Assembly (NCBI RefSeq): GCF_035083965.1
Contig: NC_089724.1
Coordinates: forward strand, 18,680,974 to 18,744,973
DNA: 64,000 nucleotides
Direction: 5' to 3'
DNA from: Branchiostoma lanceolatum
Lineage: Eukaryota > Chordata > Leptocardii > Amphioxiformes > Branchiostomatidae
Position numbers and translations under genes: made by a program. This document shows positions 22,447-34,908 of this stretch, piece after piece (positions within the stretch are counted from its first letter, which is position 1; every line of letters starts with the position of its first letter). The notes under the pieces were generated by a model. It was given only the letters and a program-made list of their open reading frames with translations, did no database searches and was not told the origin of the DNA.

Positions 22447-25400
22447 ATGGAGTACGATGCGATTCTACAATATCTTGGAGATTTCGGTCCATTTCAGCGA
22501 CGAACAGCGTTGTTACTGGTCCTTGGATCCATCCAGACTGGGCTGCACATAGCCGTCATGACGTTCATCGGCGCCATCCCCAATCACCACTGCCGGGTGG
22601 CAGAGACAGGTCTCTCGGCGAACAACACGACATGGCCCGAGGCACTCAACTTCAGCATCCCGATGGAAGAGGTGGACGGAACGTGGAGACTCAGCAGCTG
22701 TAGGAAATACAGCAGAGAGGTCATTTCTGGGAATTTTACTACCACGAGGTGCCCTGAGGACTCGCAGCATGGCAGCATGACCACTGTAGGCTGTGCGAGT
22801 GGATGGGACTTCAGAAATAGTACCACGGGCTGTACTGACGGGTGGGAATACGACAGGAGCCAGTATCACAACAGTGTTGTCATGCAGGTAGGTGAGACGT
22901 TTTGCCGGTGTGAAACGTGGCCGATAAAGTCCCCGAAGTTCGTGTGGAGGGACGTTTCTTCAGAACCAAAGACCCAAGCAAACGTGCCCACATGTTGTTT
23001 ACAGAATAACTCTAGACGCTAAAGGCATACGCAGACCGGTTTTGATAGGCATTCCATATTTTTTTGCGGACTGTGCATTTTGTCTGTTTCCGGTACGAAT
23101 AGATCTGATCAGTAATGATGTGACAATTATGTCAAACCTCCCTGAACTACATGCATACGATTATAGGCCAATGAGGCCTGCTGACTCGTGCAAGCAAACA
23201 AGCAGGCAAACAAATTAGATAAACACTGTCTGTTTGTATTGCAAATGCCTTAGCTTGGCGACCCAAGTGTCGAGACACATGGACTGAGCAGGTTATTGGA
23301 ATTCGCAGTGTTGCCAGTGAATTCAACACAACGTACAAAGATTAAAACGCATTAAAAAATACTTCTCTGCATGTGTAACGATACATCTTTATAGATTTAT
23401 TAGGACTTGAATGATGTAATCTGTATTTCTCTTATATTTGTCTGACCCTTACCTCTTCCCTCGTGGCCGTGGTGGAAAGCGGGTTGCATACCGATTTGAG
23501 CTTCTCATGAATGAACAAAGATTCAAGCAAACAAACCTTGGAACTGGCATATTCATTTTTGAAGAATAAATTGTGCCTGTTGACCTATCGGCGCCTTTTA
23601 GCACCATTTCGTAGATTGCGAATATTTTGAAATTTTCAAAAAAATCGCAATTTCAGACGAGAACGTCTTCCGCAAATAGGAGCGACCCAGTTAGATACCC
23701 GCTTTTTTATCCTCACCCCTTTAGCACGACCTGGTGTGTGAGAGAGCCTGGTTACGGGAGTTGGCGCAGTCCATGTTCATGGCGGGGTGTGGCATCGGCG
23801 GTCTTGTCTTCGGAGTCCTATCTGACAGGTACGTCAGTTACAGTAGCTAAGTCCACGTTTCCGACTCACTTCCATTTGATTTAGGGTCTTCAGGTAGCGA
23901 CATGAGGTAAGTTACAGGGCACCGAAGGCTCAACGGTGAGACCACGAATGACAGCTGTTCATCATCGGCCCTACATTACAGGTGCAGCTGTTCATGTCCT
24001 ACCTTACAGGTGCAGCTGTTCATGTCCTACCTTACAGGTGCAGCTGTTCATGTCCTACCTTATATGTGCAGCTATTCATATCCTACCTTACAGGTGCAGC
24101 TGTTCATGTCCTACCTTACAAGTGCAGCTGTTCATTTTCCTACCTTACAGGCGCAGCTGTTCATGACAGGTGTCCTACCTTACAGGTGTAGCTATTCTTG
24201 AAAGATATCCTAACTTGCAGGTACAGCTATTCATGACAGGTGTCCTACCTTACAGATGCGGCCGCCGTCGGACGTTACTGGTGTGCGTCCTGCTGCTGGT
24301 GACGTGCGGCACTGGCCTCGCCTTCACGTCCAACCTGGCAGCCTTCATCGCCCTGCGGTTCATTCTGGGAGCCGCACAGAACGGACTGCAATTCACTACA
24401 CTGGTCACAGGTACAGATAGCCTGAAGTTGATTTAATACAAACGGTATGTAAGGAAGTAGTTAGTCTCTACTAGACTCCTTGCGCTGTTGAGATTGAGTT
24501 TTTACACATTTTATAATGCATGTCAATTTTTGCCAATATTTGTACTTCTGTTAATGTTAGTTTTAGTAATCTTTTTAACAAGCGCCATAATTATTCATGA
24601 ATAATTTACTGTCATTCAAGCCACATTTACCCTTTGTAATAGAGGCGGTGACTATGTTAATTTACCAAGTGTATTGATTATATGGGTTAACTATTCTGAT
24701 CTACATCATTAAGATTGAGCTAAACGTTCCTTTATGATATTTTAGGGATGGAGACAATAGGAATATCGTGGCGAATGGCATTCGGGATTTGTACAGCCCT
24801 TGCTCCCTCAGTTGGTTACGCGCTTCTGGGTACTCTGGCTTACGTCATCAGAGACTGGTGGATCCTGCAACTCGCAATAACATCGCCAGGGGTGCTGTCA
24901 CTCATAGCTTGGTGGTAAGGCCACAGCAAGTAATTTTTATGGATGACATCAGCGCGCTCATTAATTTTCGCCTGATTTCGAAATAAAAAACAAGAAATTT
25001 CATTGCCCTCCGACGGTGGTCAACATGCCAAAAATGGGCAAATATGTCGTAAACGTTGGCAGTCTAAGGTGTTTCATTGCATATGAATACCCAGTGTAGT
25101 TCCTGCCCATGATGGTATGACAAGCTGTTTTCTGCGTTTGTTCTAGTTAATTGAGCTGTATAAACATCTTCAAGAACAGTTTAATATTGATAGTCTAAGG
25201 TGTTTCGTTGCATATGAATACCCAGTGCAGTTCCTGCCCATGTTGGTATAATAACAAGCTGTTTTCTGCAATTTTTATAGCAAGGACATTATATAAATAA
25301 TGGGGATGGGGGTCTAGTCTTTTCTGCATTTGTTGTAGTTAGTCTATTGAGATGTATTCACATCTACAAGGACATGTTAACTGTTGAATCAAGGAGGTTT

Positions 25401-28044
25401 TATATTATATATGAAACCTCATTGGTTGAATACAGGAACAAAAGACCTGTTGGTCGTGATATCATATTTCGTCGTCTCAATTCTTGTTTAACAAGATTTA
25501 TGATCTCAAGATTTGAAAATATAGGAATCTTGTTTGTTTTTCTGCCCGCCTTGTTTTTTTTTTCGCCCTATCTTAGTAATTTTGGAGTCTGTGGAGGATG
25601 TCATCCATAACATTTACTTGCTGTGGCCTAAGATAGGATTACTCGTTGTTAAAGAAGCAAAGATGACGCACAAATATTTAAAAAAAGTCATGTGGAAAAG
25701 TCGTCATATTTCTACACGTCTCATTCAATGAAATTTTCTCTATAAAGAGTTCTTATCCTACCTTTACCCGCTCTCGGGTTCACTTTTTTTTTTTTACTTG
25801 GTCAAATCTTTAAACCTTTGCTAACACCCACATTTACCAGTGCACCGCTGGTATAAAGGTCGGTTGTTGTTTCTCTAAAAGTTTTTGTAAGTAAGATATT
25901 TTGGGAATCATTTGCCCAGGTTTATACCAGAATCTCCGCGGTGGCTTCTCCTGAACAACAAGGTAGAACAGTGGAGAAAAACCATTCAGAGAATCGCCGA
26001 GTACAACGGAGTCGAGATGTCTCCGAAAATCTACGAGTACGTGGAAAGTAGTGCAGCTGGAAGTGGAAGTAATGATGAAGTGGATGGAATTCCTGGCGAC
26101 TCTACGAGGAACTACAACATACTTGATCTTGTCCGAACGCCGAACATGAGGAAGATCACAGTTGCGATGATTATCGCAAGGTAAACCGACTGTTGCGTTG
26201 TTTTTGGACTAGTCGATCAAATGGCCAATCCATCCATTACCTTTGTCCAGCAGAAAACAGGTGTGTGGTCGATGACAGGTAAAGTCAGCAGAAGAATGGG
26301 AGTTTGAGAAATTTGTTTGGCTTTTGATGTCCATAGATTTTTATTCCATATAAAGCTTAGGACGTCTGTTGTCCTTTAAAATTGAAACATAACTTCAGTT
26401 CCATATTAATCGTTTATATATAATACTTCGCCCGCCCTACTGCATTACGAGCTCGAGATTGAGTGAAAGTCAGACATGAGCAGCATGTTCCCCGCCATAC
26501 ATGTTTAACGGCCATGTTGCCTTCCTCCTTTCTGTGTCACAGTTTGAACACGGTCTGTGTATACGTTGGTCTCCTGTTCGGAACGTCCCTGTTGGCCGGT
26601 AGCCATTACGTCAACTTTATTCTCGGCGCATGTGTCGAAGCAGTCTCCATTTTGACGGCAGGGGTGACCATGCGAAGATGGGGCCGCAAGCGGTCCGCTG
26701 TTGTCTTCAGCCTGCTCGCTGGAGTCTCATGCGTGGCCACGGCAGTCGTTCCGAACGGTAAGATTACGGCATGTTCATATTACTGCTTTCTCCACTTTTC
26801 ATTCACCTGGCCAATCATTCTGACGACACTTTACATGTTAACTGTGTGACCTAAAGAGAAGATTCGTAAGTGATTTACAGTTCCTGACTTACGCTTTCAC
26901 AATTGAAATCAATAGAGGCGCAGATCTTTATGTTTTTCACTATTTTATGTTTTTCTATTATACAGGCCTCGGTCAGGTGACGACAGCACTAGCTACAGTG
27001 GGCAGGTTTGGCGTTAGCAGCACAATCTCCATCCTCGACATCTACAGCACAGAACTCTTCCCGACTGTGGTCAGGTGAGTGGATTCTTAAACCATGACCA
27101 CTGCATCTGACAGTCAAAGGTGCGTTGCCAGAGAATCCCTCGCTTCGAACCTATTCGCAGTAACGAGTGGTTCCATGGATCAGAGTTTTGCATACAACCG
27201 ATATCATAAAGTTTATAAATGAAAGTACCGTAACACTGAACAAGTTCCTTAGATTTATGAACAGACTGCCTAGGAGTTGTGCTAAGTTGAAAGATTGATA
27301 GAACAGTTTCTGGTCCCTTTCTGGACCCATCTATCATTGGCTACTGGAAAAAGCTTGTTTTTTTTCGATAAAAACGTGAATTATGTCCTTTAAAATAAAA
27401 ATCCCTTATCATGATGTACTATATGTTCGATACAACAGACACATGGGGATCGGCACCACCATCCTGGTCTCCCGGGTGGGCGGGATCGTGGCTCCGTTCC
27501 TCAGTCTCCTTGGTAACGTCTGGCGGCCACTCCCTCTGCTGACGCTGGGCGTGCTGTCCTGCGTCACCAGCATGGTCGTCACCGTGCTGCCCGAAACACA
27601 CGGCGTGCCGCTTCCCAACACTCTGGAGGACGGGGAAAACTTTGGGAGGTAAGCTGAGACAGAATACGTCGTTGTGTCGGAAATCTTAGTGGAAAGTTCC
27701 ATATACTATAGCTGTCTTTACGTAAGAGCCTGGTTCTTCCCTTTAGTCACTGACGAAAGATAGCGGATGCTGTCCGAAACGTCTGACCATTTACGAAATT
27801 TATCCAGTTGCTTGAGAAACTGTTTTTGGCGAGTCTTTACTTACCTTCATTACTATCATGATAATAAATGTCTTTCGACAATGTGGTTTGCAATTTCTGT
27901 TTTTCTCTTTCCAGGGCGTCACCCCCCTCCCCCATGTGTAAGTCCAACTTTGCCGCCATTCCCAAAAAGACTTTTGCTGACGGCAGGGCCGTGTATGAGG
28001 ACAGGACGCAGTGTGAATGGGTGGAGCTGGTAACAACTGTTTGA
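22447..28044 (+). CDS. SLC22-type organic ion transporter, copy B (9 exons, 597 aa)
   Basis: Exons 22447-22887, 23725-23828, 24256-24410, 24746-24914, 25920-26180, 26543-26757, 26966-27074, 27439-27648 and 27915-28044; the 1794-nt frame is open. Same family motifs as copy A, including [28 protein letters not shown] and [16 protein letters not shown]. Every exon except the first has the same length as in A; exon 1 lacks one codon (RNSTTG instead of RNRSTTG). Visible replacements include MAGCGIGGL for MAGVATGGL in TM2, GISWRMA for GISRRMA and RDWWILQ for RDWRILQ, a charge loss next to a membrane segment that could affect substrate choice (inference). All splice sites are GT-AG. The intron 4 donor directly abuts a MITE yet keeps GTAAG. 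Candidate AATAAA at 28126. Both copies appear functional from sequence. Confidence 0.9.
23951..24255 (+). repeat. 28-bp splice-site minisatellite in intron 2 of copy B (short allele)
   Basis: About ten units of the same repeat as in copy A, consensus RTGCAGCTGTTCATG then TCCTACCTTACAG, ending in the real exon 3 acceptor at 24255/24256. Copy A has roughly 60 units, so most of the expansion or contraction happened after the gene duplication. One longer unit carries the CATGACAGGTGTC extension also found in A. Confidence 0.9.
24919..25628. mobile_element. Harbinger-like MITE inserted at the intron 4 donor of copy B
   Basis: Ends are GGCCACAGCAAGTAA and its complement TTACTTGCTGTGGCC, flanked on each side by TAA (24916-24918 and 25629-25631). 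Unit A has the empty site, GTAAGATAGG at 16701, which proves insertion and a 3-bp TAA target duplication. TAA/TTA duplication with GG-starting ends is typical of PIF/Harbinger elements. Internally it holds two copies of a repeat of about 137 bp (near 25058 and 25195). No transposase is visible. Confidence 0.85.
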
Positions 28045-28654
28045 ATGGGACTCCCTTTGACTTTCACAGCTATTCTTTCATTTAAAGGCACAGAGAAGAT
28101 GAGTCTTAATTCTAATGCAAAAGAAAATAAACAGACAAGCAGAAAGATTGTAACAATGCCATACATGCAACAAAGTACGCAGCCTTGCTGGTTCAGGCAC
28201 CACATAGATAGTACATAGATAATAACACATGCATAAAGTGATGATAACATACAAAAGAATACATGTACTACAAAACTTGTCTTTAGAGGACAAGTTAAAG
28301 TTTGCTAGAAATGTACCAGAATACTCCAATATGAGCAGAGATGCACAAAAACAAAATGAAATGGCGTTTTATAGAGTTTTCACTAATACATATGTTTACA
28401 GAATGAGCTCTTTATTACCTCAATGAAAAATTGAGGTATTGTTTTTGGCGTACATGTGTATGTTCTTAAAATTATTACTTAGGATGTGTTGTACAGCTTA
28501 CAAAGGCTCAAGATTGACCATGGACATATATAATGTCCTTGGATATACGAAGTAATATCTGATAAAGTAGTACATCTAATGTTTTGCATATTGTAATTTG
28601 TTTGGGGCACAAATGGCAGCTTCTTAAGCCCAATGTAAGTGATTGCATTCGTCA

Positions 28655-28860
28655 TGATGGTGACGTAAAGCCGGCGGCCCTGTGTATGAGGAACCTTCGG
28701 GCATAAACCTCAAGTGTCAAACCTCTGCACGTATAAGAACCCAATACACTATTCGAGAAGAGTAGGAGTGACCCGGTGTGCTTGGCCAAAAAACGCAAGC
28801 CTAGCGAAGCCGCATCGCCCTACCATTAGCTACTTGAAAAAGCATCCCGCCTGGACTAAT
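28655..28860 (+). repeat. SINE-like dispersed repeat (tentative)
   Basis: Contains GATGGTGACGTAAAGCCGGC, GCACGTATAAGAACCCAATA, GAGTAGGAGTGACCCGG and GTGCTTGGCC. I recall this word order from widely dispersed repeats in marine invertebrate genomes; no second copy occurs in the window, so the call rests on recognition only. Confidence 0.35.
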
Positions 28861-28876
28861 GTTATTATTATATAGA

Positions 28877-29260
28877 TGGACCCTGGCGGTGGGTTTACTA
28901 CACAAATAGTTCTGACATGCTGAAATTACGACCATAGTAGCCGCCAGCATTTAATTATGCACGGAAGGAAGCTGTCATGTTGTTTGCCACTCTCACCTGA
29001 CTCGGCAACTCTATAAGACCCACCTTGCTGTGCCTCAAACACCCCATTCAGCCCTCGGCGTCTCGTGAGACAGCTAGGACGGCTGAGACTTCTCGGTGGA
29101 ATCGTCTCGTGTCTAATAACACATACTGTTACGTTGCACTGACTCAATGATCTCAATCTGTGAATAGGAACTTAAAATTTTGGTGTTGGAGAAGTAGCTA
29201 CACCGTGAGAAGAAGAGAAGGTTTATCTACGCGTCAAGAAGAGCAAGCCTGTCACTTGAG
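28877..29260 (+). promoter_or_regulatory. Duplicated TATA promoter plus noncoding first exon, upstream copy
   Basis: Matches 34059-34426 over its length. TATAAG at 29012-29017 sits in CAACTCTATAAGACCCACC. About 245 bp downstream a splice donor GAG/GTAGGTACAG ends the putative first exon at 29260, mirroring the downstream copy. No coding exon of its own follows before the second copy, so it is either an alternative far promoter of the SLCO gene or an orphan. Confidence 0.5.
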
Positions 29261-29994
29261 GTAGGTACAGTCCCCGTTTTGCTTGATTAGAACTCACCAG
29301 CAGGGTTCACGACGTCGACATTCTATTCTATGTACGATCGCTCTTCATGGGAGTGGAAAAGGTGTGACAACTTAGGATATCTTCTACTAAAGCAGCAACA
29401 TGAGACTATGCTTTGTATCCTTAATGTTGTGGCATAACAGGTCTAGAATCCAATATATTGTGTTTAAGTTTGACAGCCTAAATTAGCGAGACTTTTTTGA
29501 TACTCGTAATCTAGTTTTAAAATTCGGAAGAGTGATCCCCACTGACTACATGTTACGTTGTAAGGAGTGCCATTCACTTTAAACAGTTGTAGAGAGATCG
29601 TTCACCACGATGCAGTTCACCGCAAGGTTACCTTGGTGTATGTTTGGTAAAGGCTGTACCTCCGTAACCGGCCTGTGACAAAAATTGAACACCTTTTCAA
29701 GGCCCGTTGCATTTATTGAAAGGTGGCCTGGGATCGAACCTCTACTTTGTGTACATGACGAATGCAGTTCTTTCTAAGATATGCTACTTGCCTGACAAGA
29801 TGCTTACAAAGATAATCTTACCAAATAGGCTATACATGTCTCACAAAGGAACAGCACCCGGGACAGGGCATTTGACGTTTCAAACTGACGACATATTGAA
29901 CTTGTTTCATTGAAATAAACGTTTGTTTAACGTACATGAATGCCATGTTGCGTTACTGATGATGCAGTTTTACCTGATCATTGTTACATAGACC

Positions 29995-30040
29995 AAGGAG
30001 GTTTAATCAAGAGGAGGTTTAATCTTGATTAAACCTCCTT
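29995..30040. repeat. Perfect 17-bp-arm hairpin
   Basis: AAGGAGGTTTAATCAAG and CTTGATTAAACCTCCTT are exact complements with a 12-bp spacer that itself repeats AGGAGGTTTAAT. It has no T-run terminator context and no gene next to it. It is probably the scar of a small inverted-repeat element. Confidence 0.6.
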
Positions 30041-30206
30041 GCATAGACTGACAGTGTGATCAGGGAAGTTTTGTTTCCAACCGCCTCTCATAACTACGTT
30101 ACCCCATGCTGTGTGTCAGGACCTCAAACGTGTTATACACAACAGGTGGTTAAACATACATAAAAGGTTACAAGAAACGTACAGGTGGCACAATGTCCAA
30201 CAGCCA

Positions 30207-30278
30207 GTACCTAACGTATGTAATGTACCTGACGTATGTAACGTACCTAATGTATGTAACATACCTGACGTATGTAAC
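30207..30278. repeat. 18-bp minisatellite, four units
   Basis: Four units of GTACCTRACGTATGTAAY in tandem with single-base differences. The short Asn/Val/Cys-rich frame here is a by-product. Confidence 0.8.
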
Positions 30279-31982
30279 GAATGTATTGCAACGTACAAAC
30301 AAAGTAGGGGAATAAAGAACTCAACATAACCTAGTTGACAGTGGAATACTAGTATGTATACTACTGTTATTGTTTATTCTTAATCAAAACTCGGTGCATT
30401 AGATATGGAAAGTATGGCCGAAATTTTTTCTGCAATTTCAATGTCTTTATAAATTTAGCAAATAGCGGTTCAAAATGCTTTTACAGGAGCAAGACCCAGC
30501 GGAGTTTATTTTGTAGCCATAGCGATTTATCCATTCGCGTACTCGGATTTCTTTTCCCACGTTCCTACTGTACTGTACATGCTGGTTCTTGCCAAACTGA
30601 AAAAAGCTGATCCACTTCTTCATAAGCACCGATACCCGGGCGTCTGCAAGAGAGAACCGTTACTTCAAGTGCCACAAACTGCACACGAACAGGTAAGGAC
30701 TTTGTGGGTTGACTTAGAGTCCACTACTTCTAGATTTCATGCCGTACAAAAGTCAACCGCTCTTTGTGTCCTACAAATTGGCGCCCCCCCCCCCCTCTCA
30801 GCTGTTCAGGTAAACTTTAGCAGCATAAATGGATTCTTCAGGGTGTAACATAATGACAACATTGTAAAAAGATAAACCTATCTCTACGTGCGTCACTGTT
30901 TCGCCTTAACCTGCCAGCTGTACGGTTAAACGTACCTTGCATTGTTAAGATGCAGTGATGCAACAGGGCATAAATTTGGACTACGCACAGTTTAACACTA
31001 ATACGTGCTGTAAAGCCGTATTTGTGCATATAATTGTGGCTTCTTTTGTATGTCGCACTATCTGCCATCGTGACTTAAACAAAGGAGATCGTATTTTGTT
31101 AACATCTTTGTTTCGACAAGGTTTTGTTTCAGTGTGCCGGGGAAGAAACAACAACATTGCAGAGCCCAACCTAAACATCTTCCTAATCTCCCTATAGGTT
31201 TTGATATTCTTTTACGGACTAAGAGCAAACAGGACGTATTCCACAAATATCAGCTATATTCCAAAGGAATTGGTTTACAGACGCTTGTAACTAGTTGGTT
31301 CTGAAGATTTACTTTAGAACTGATTGATATTTCAACTGCACTCTATAACTTTACAATATTCTATTTACCGGTTGCGAAGGCCAACGTACACTTGGCTGAG
31401 ACGTGTAAGGTCTAGAGTACAATACCCAATATGAGAAACGGATTCTTCTATTGGGTGTTGTACATTACTCATTAGTCGGTAGATAGTATCAACGTCACCG
31501 GTTATCATGAAGAAGGAACGTGGTGAATGCCAAGTGTGCAGGTCTTACCTACTCAACTCTGCCCAAACGGTGGTTCCCATACCTATCTATTTGTAACGCA
31601 TTAACGCCGGATGATTAATGTCAATATGAGACGCCGACAAACGAAGGATAACACTAAAGCATCGACTGTGAAACATCAAGAAAAAGGCTCGCTCCAATAG
31701 TATGACATGTAAAATCGTTAGTGCATCCTGTCAAACTTTTATTTTGTGCCATCAGTTTGTTGGATCTGACAGAGATTTGAGCTTCCACAATTGTAAAGGA
31801 ACAAAGAAATTTTATATAACGGGGACCATTTTTTCAAGTATGTTTTCCACATATATCACAGTGTCAAGTACCATCATCTTTAGACTGTTTAGCAAGCAGA
31901 GTTTAACACTTTTAGTACACATTAACTCATGATCAAAGACTTTTTAATAGGACAAATGTCTCAAGTTTTACAGCGTTATCCA

Positions 31983-32699
31983 CAATAGACCGATCCCAAA
32001 GCCACGCCCCCTGTTCGATTTCGAACACCTCCGTCAAAAATGGGTTTGACGGACCAAACATGGCCGCCGCGGCTAGGTTGAAAATAATGCCACTGACTTC
32101 GGTTTAGCTTTTTTGGCACTGAAACCCTTTCAGAGCGGGCCAAATAAGAATGCTATGTCTACCTTGTTGAAGGCTGTATCCCCCGGGTAGAGTTGTTTAA
32201 GGAGGGGGTAGATGTAGTTGGGGTGAGAGCGCAATGTTTTCGGTCAATGTTAAAGCGGTATGCGCCGCATAACTTTCCCTTGTCGGTGGGCATCAGCGCC
32301 CAGTTTCTGACAAACAGCCGATGCACGTGTAAAAGAGGGTTCATATATCTGTGACAGGGGTCCCACTGTATTGACTGCATGCATAACAGCTTAACCAGTT
32401 TCACACACCACTAACGGAAGAGACGAAACTCTGCGCTTGCGGACTTTGTAGTAGTCAGCATGTGGTATAAGCTTCCTCTCATTGAGTGCCCGATCTATTT
32501 TCTTTTTAAATTCGTTTTTGTTCTAAGCATGCATTCAACCAATACAGTGAAAAACATGTCCCAGATATACGTACCCTGCTTTACACGTGCCATTTCTGCC
32601 CCGCCAACGCTGTTTTTGACGGAGGTGTTCTGAATAGAACAGGGGGTTCTATGGGTCTTCTATTCGTTCGATATGGTGTTCGACAGGATCGGTCTATTG
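31983..32699. mobile_element. Inverted-repeat DNA transposon, non-autonomous or decayed
   Basis: Begins CAATAGACCGATCC and ends with the exact complement GGATCGGTCTATTG. Further inward, CCCCTGTTCGATTTCGAACA..CACCTCCGTCAAAAA on the left opposes a similar block near 32600-32650 on the right. Total about 717 bp. A minus-strand open stretch at 32404-32159 might be a transposase remnant but I cannot assign it. The superfamily is undetermined because no clear target duplication is seen. Confidence 0.65.
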
Positions 32700-34058
32700 G
32701 TTTTACAAACTCATTCTCCCTCAAGGACATTTCACTGGCACATTCTATTCGAGAAGAGATCGCGTTGTTGACAAATAGTATGCCAATTTACACTTGTGGC
32801 TACGTCACCTTTTACCTAAAAAAAAGTGGACAATGAAAGAGAAGGGGAATGAAAATGTTAAAACTATACCCCGGGCATAAAGCTACGTGTGATAACATGT
32901 TTGTAAGTCTACCTATGACAGAATACGTTGAGATTATACTAACAGTCTATCTGAATCCAATCTGAGTCGGATGTGTACTGTTTTAAGATTTCTATGATAT
33001 AAATAGTACAGTTTCGTATACAAATGTGCCTGTGATGTAGAATAGGATGTAGAATGTACAAGAGTATTTTTTTCTGGGTTCGATTGAAAGAAAAAAAGCT
33101 GAAACAGTTCAAGAAATGAATTATAGTCCCCATCTATAGCAATGCGATGGCTGCATGTTGTAAGGAAACCTACTGGTTTACCTGACAGATGATCCTATTC
33201 AGGTGTATAAAAAGATACCTGGTTCATCTGCTTGTCCTGATGACCGGTCAGGTGTCCGGGTAAGGATATCATCACCATACTTCGGCATCAGTGGTGCGAA
33301 GCAAAGTGCTATTGATACACCCTCCCTAGTCCTGCAGGATACTTTGCTTGAGGGCTCTATTTGTCAGCGGCTGCGCTGATAGTTCTGCCACGCACGTCAT
33401 TCACTGTACTTCTGCCATGCGTTATAGCTCTGTTGAGTTGTTCAATGTAAATAGGACATCAGCGCTTCAAAAATAACAATCCTTAATCAAACTTTTTGTG
33501 AACATTTCGAGGGGATGTTGCCACTCATACGGTGTTTTGTGAACACTGCGGTAATCATTCCACGTCGTTAAATTGTGGTTATTCCATTCTTAACGTTTCC
33601 CCCTGGGACCTTACAAACGTGCACACTACGTCACGGACTATGGCATGGTTCGTGGTCGATCAATGAGGACTTTTCTGACACTTCAGTGGAGGATGTCTCC
33701 GCATGTAACAGCCTATTGACACAGGTGTAGCGTAGATGTTAAATTCATTTGTCATTGCATTTCTTGTGATTTCATTAAACAAAAATAAAAAATAATTTTT
33801 TTTTGTTTCTTTCAACAAGCTTTCATCGTCGAATACTACTTCCTTCCTTCTGTTGACTAGAAGAAAAATATGAAAAATTGACAAACGTAAGATGACTTGT
33901 AATAGCCAATAGCTGCACTAAAACGGTGCCAGGAGAATAAAGTACGATCACAGAGAAACAGCCAATATGGATATTGCGAGACGTACAATTTTCGACAGTT
34001 TCTGACGGTGAAAAGTGAGTTAAAACTCTCACGTAATCTAAGGACACCAGTATAGTTG
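32700..34058. other. Intergenic, no gene seen
   Basis: AT-rich sequence between the inverted-repeat element and the second SLCO promoter copy. No exon, tandem array or clear element recognised. Confidence 0.4.
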
Positions 34059-34426
34059 AACCCTGACAGTGGGTTTACTGCGTAAACAGATCTGACATGG
34101 TGAAATTACGACCACAGTAGCCGCCGGTATTTAATCATGCACGGTTGAAGGAAGCTGTCATGTTGTTTGCCACTCTCACCTGACTCGGCAACTCTATAAA
34201 ACCCACCTTGTTATGCCCCAAATACTCCATTCAGTCCTCGCGGCGTCTCACGTGAGAGGGTGGCTGAGATTTAGCATGGGAACTCTCTCATAGCTACACC
34301 ACAGTCTTCCACTCATGCTATTTCTCGGGCATCTTGCTTTAAGATTTGTTTAGGCAAAGAAGTAGTTACGTTTTGACAAGAAGAAGGTTGGTCTAAGACC
34401 GAGCGAGAACAGCTCTGTCATATGAG
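34059..34426 (+). promoter_or_regulatory. TATA promoter and noncoding first exon of the SLCO gene (proximal copy)
   Basis: TATAAAA at 34195-34201 in CAACTCTATAAAACCCACC. A first exon would start about 30 bp later and end at the donor GAG/GTAGGTGCAG (34426). The next acceptor in register is CACATACAG at 37282, seven bases before the SLCO ATG, giving an untranslated first exon. This is inferred from splice signals and from duplication of the same arrangement at 28877-29260. Confidence 0.5.
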
Positions 34427-34908
34427 GTAGGTGCAGTTTCCCGTTCAGTGAACATTTTAGTCGTGGTCGTTTGTTTACATTTTCTCCTGATCGTAGCGAA
34501 TGTATGCCAACGTCATATTTAACATGATTGGTGTTTAGTTTAAATCCTGCGGCATGATAGTTGTTATATATACGTTTTGACCAGATAACTCTAGTCTTAT
34601 AACGGCGGTAACTTGAGGATTTTTCGTGACCCTTGGCCGATAGATTTTGGAGAGGTCACACGTTGAAGGACTTCAATAGTGTTGTAAGAGTGGGGCTCGC
34701 CCCAAACAAAGGTAGCGAGATCAAATTTCCCATGGCGCAGTTCAGCGCAAGGTTACCTAAAAGGTATGTTTGGTAAAGGTTGTCCCACCGGTGGCTGTGA
34801 CGAGAATTATTTAAGGTTCGCTGGACCCGTGTAGGGGCGCTCTGGGCACAAAGCTTTTTTTGGACAATTAGAGGCTTTGGTAGTAATTGCACTTTCTTAC
34901 CAAGAACT

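Larger units (their letters stand above)
21978..28451 (+). repeat. Tandem segmental duplication, unit B
   Basis: Direct-repeat partner of 11669-19512. It carries an intact second SLC22-type gene, a complete ACTCTCC foldback element at its left end (in unit A only one arm remains), a much shorter minisatellite in intron 2 and a private MITE in intron 4. Confidence 0.9.
28877..32000 (+). repeat. Diverged tandem duplication of SLCO upstream region, copy 1
   Basis: Several blocks match 34059-36600 in the same order: 28877-29110 with 34059-34290; 29580-29700 with 34690-34830 (CGCAAGGTTACC and GTATGTTTGGTAAAGG); 30910-31110 with 35580-35740 (GCTGTACGGTTAAAC); 31820-31900 with 36480-36570 (CACATATATCAC). 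Divergence is much greater than between the SLC22 units, so this is an older event. Confidence 0.6.
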
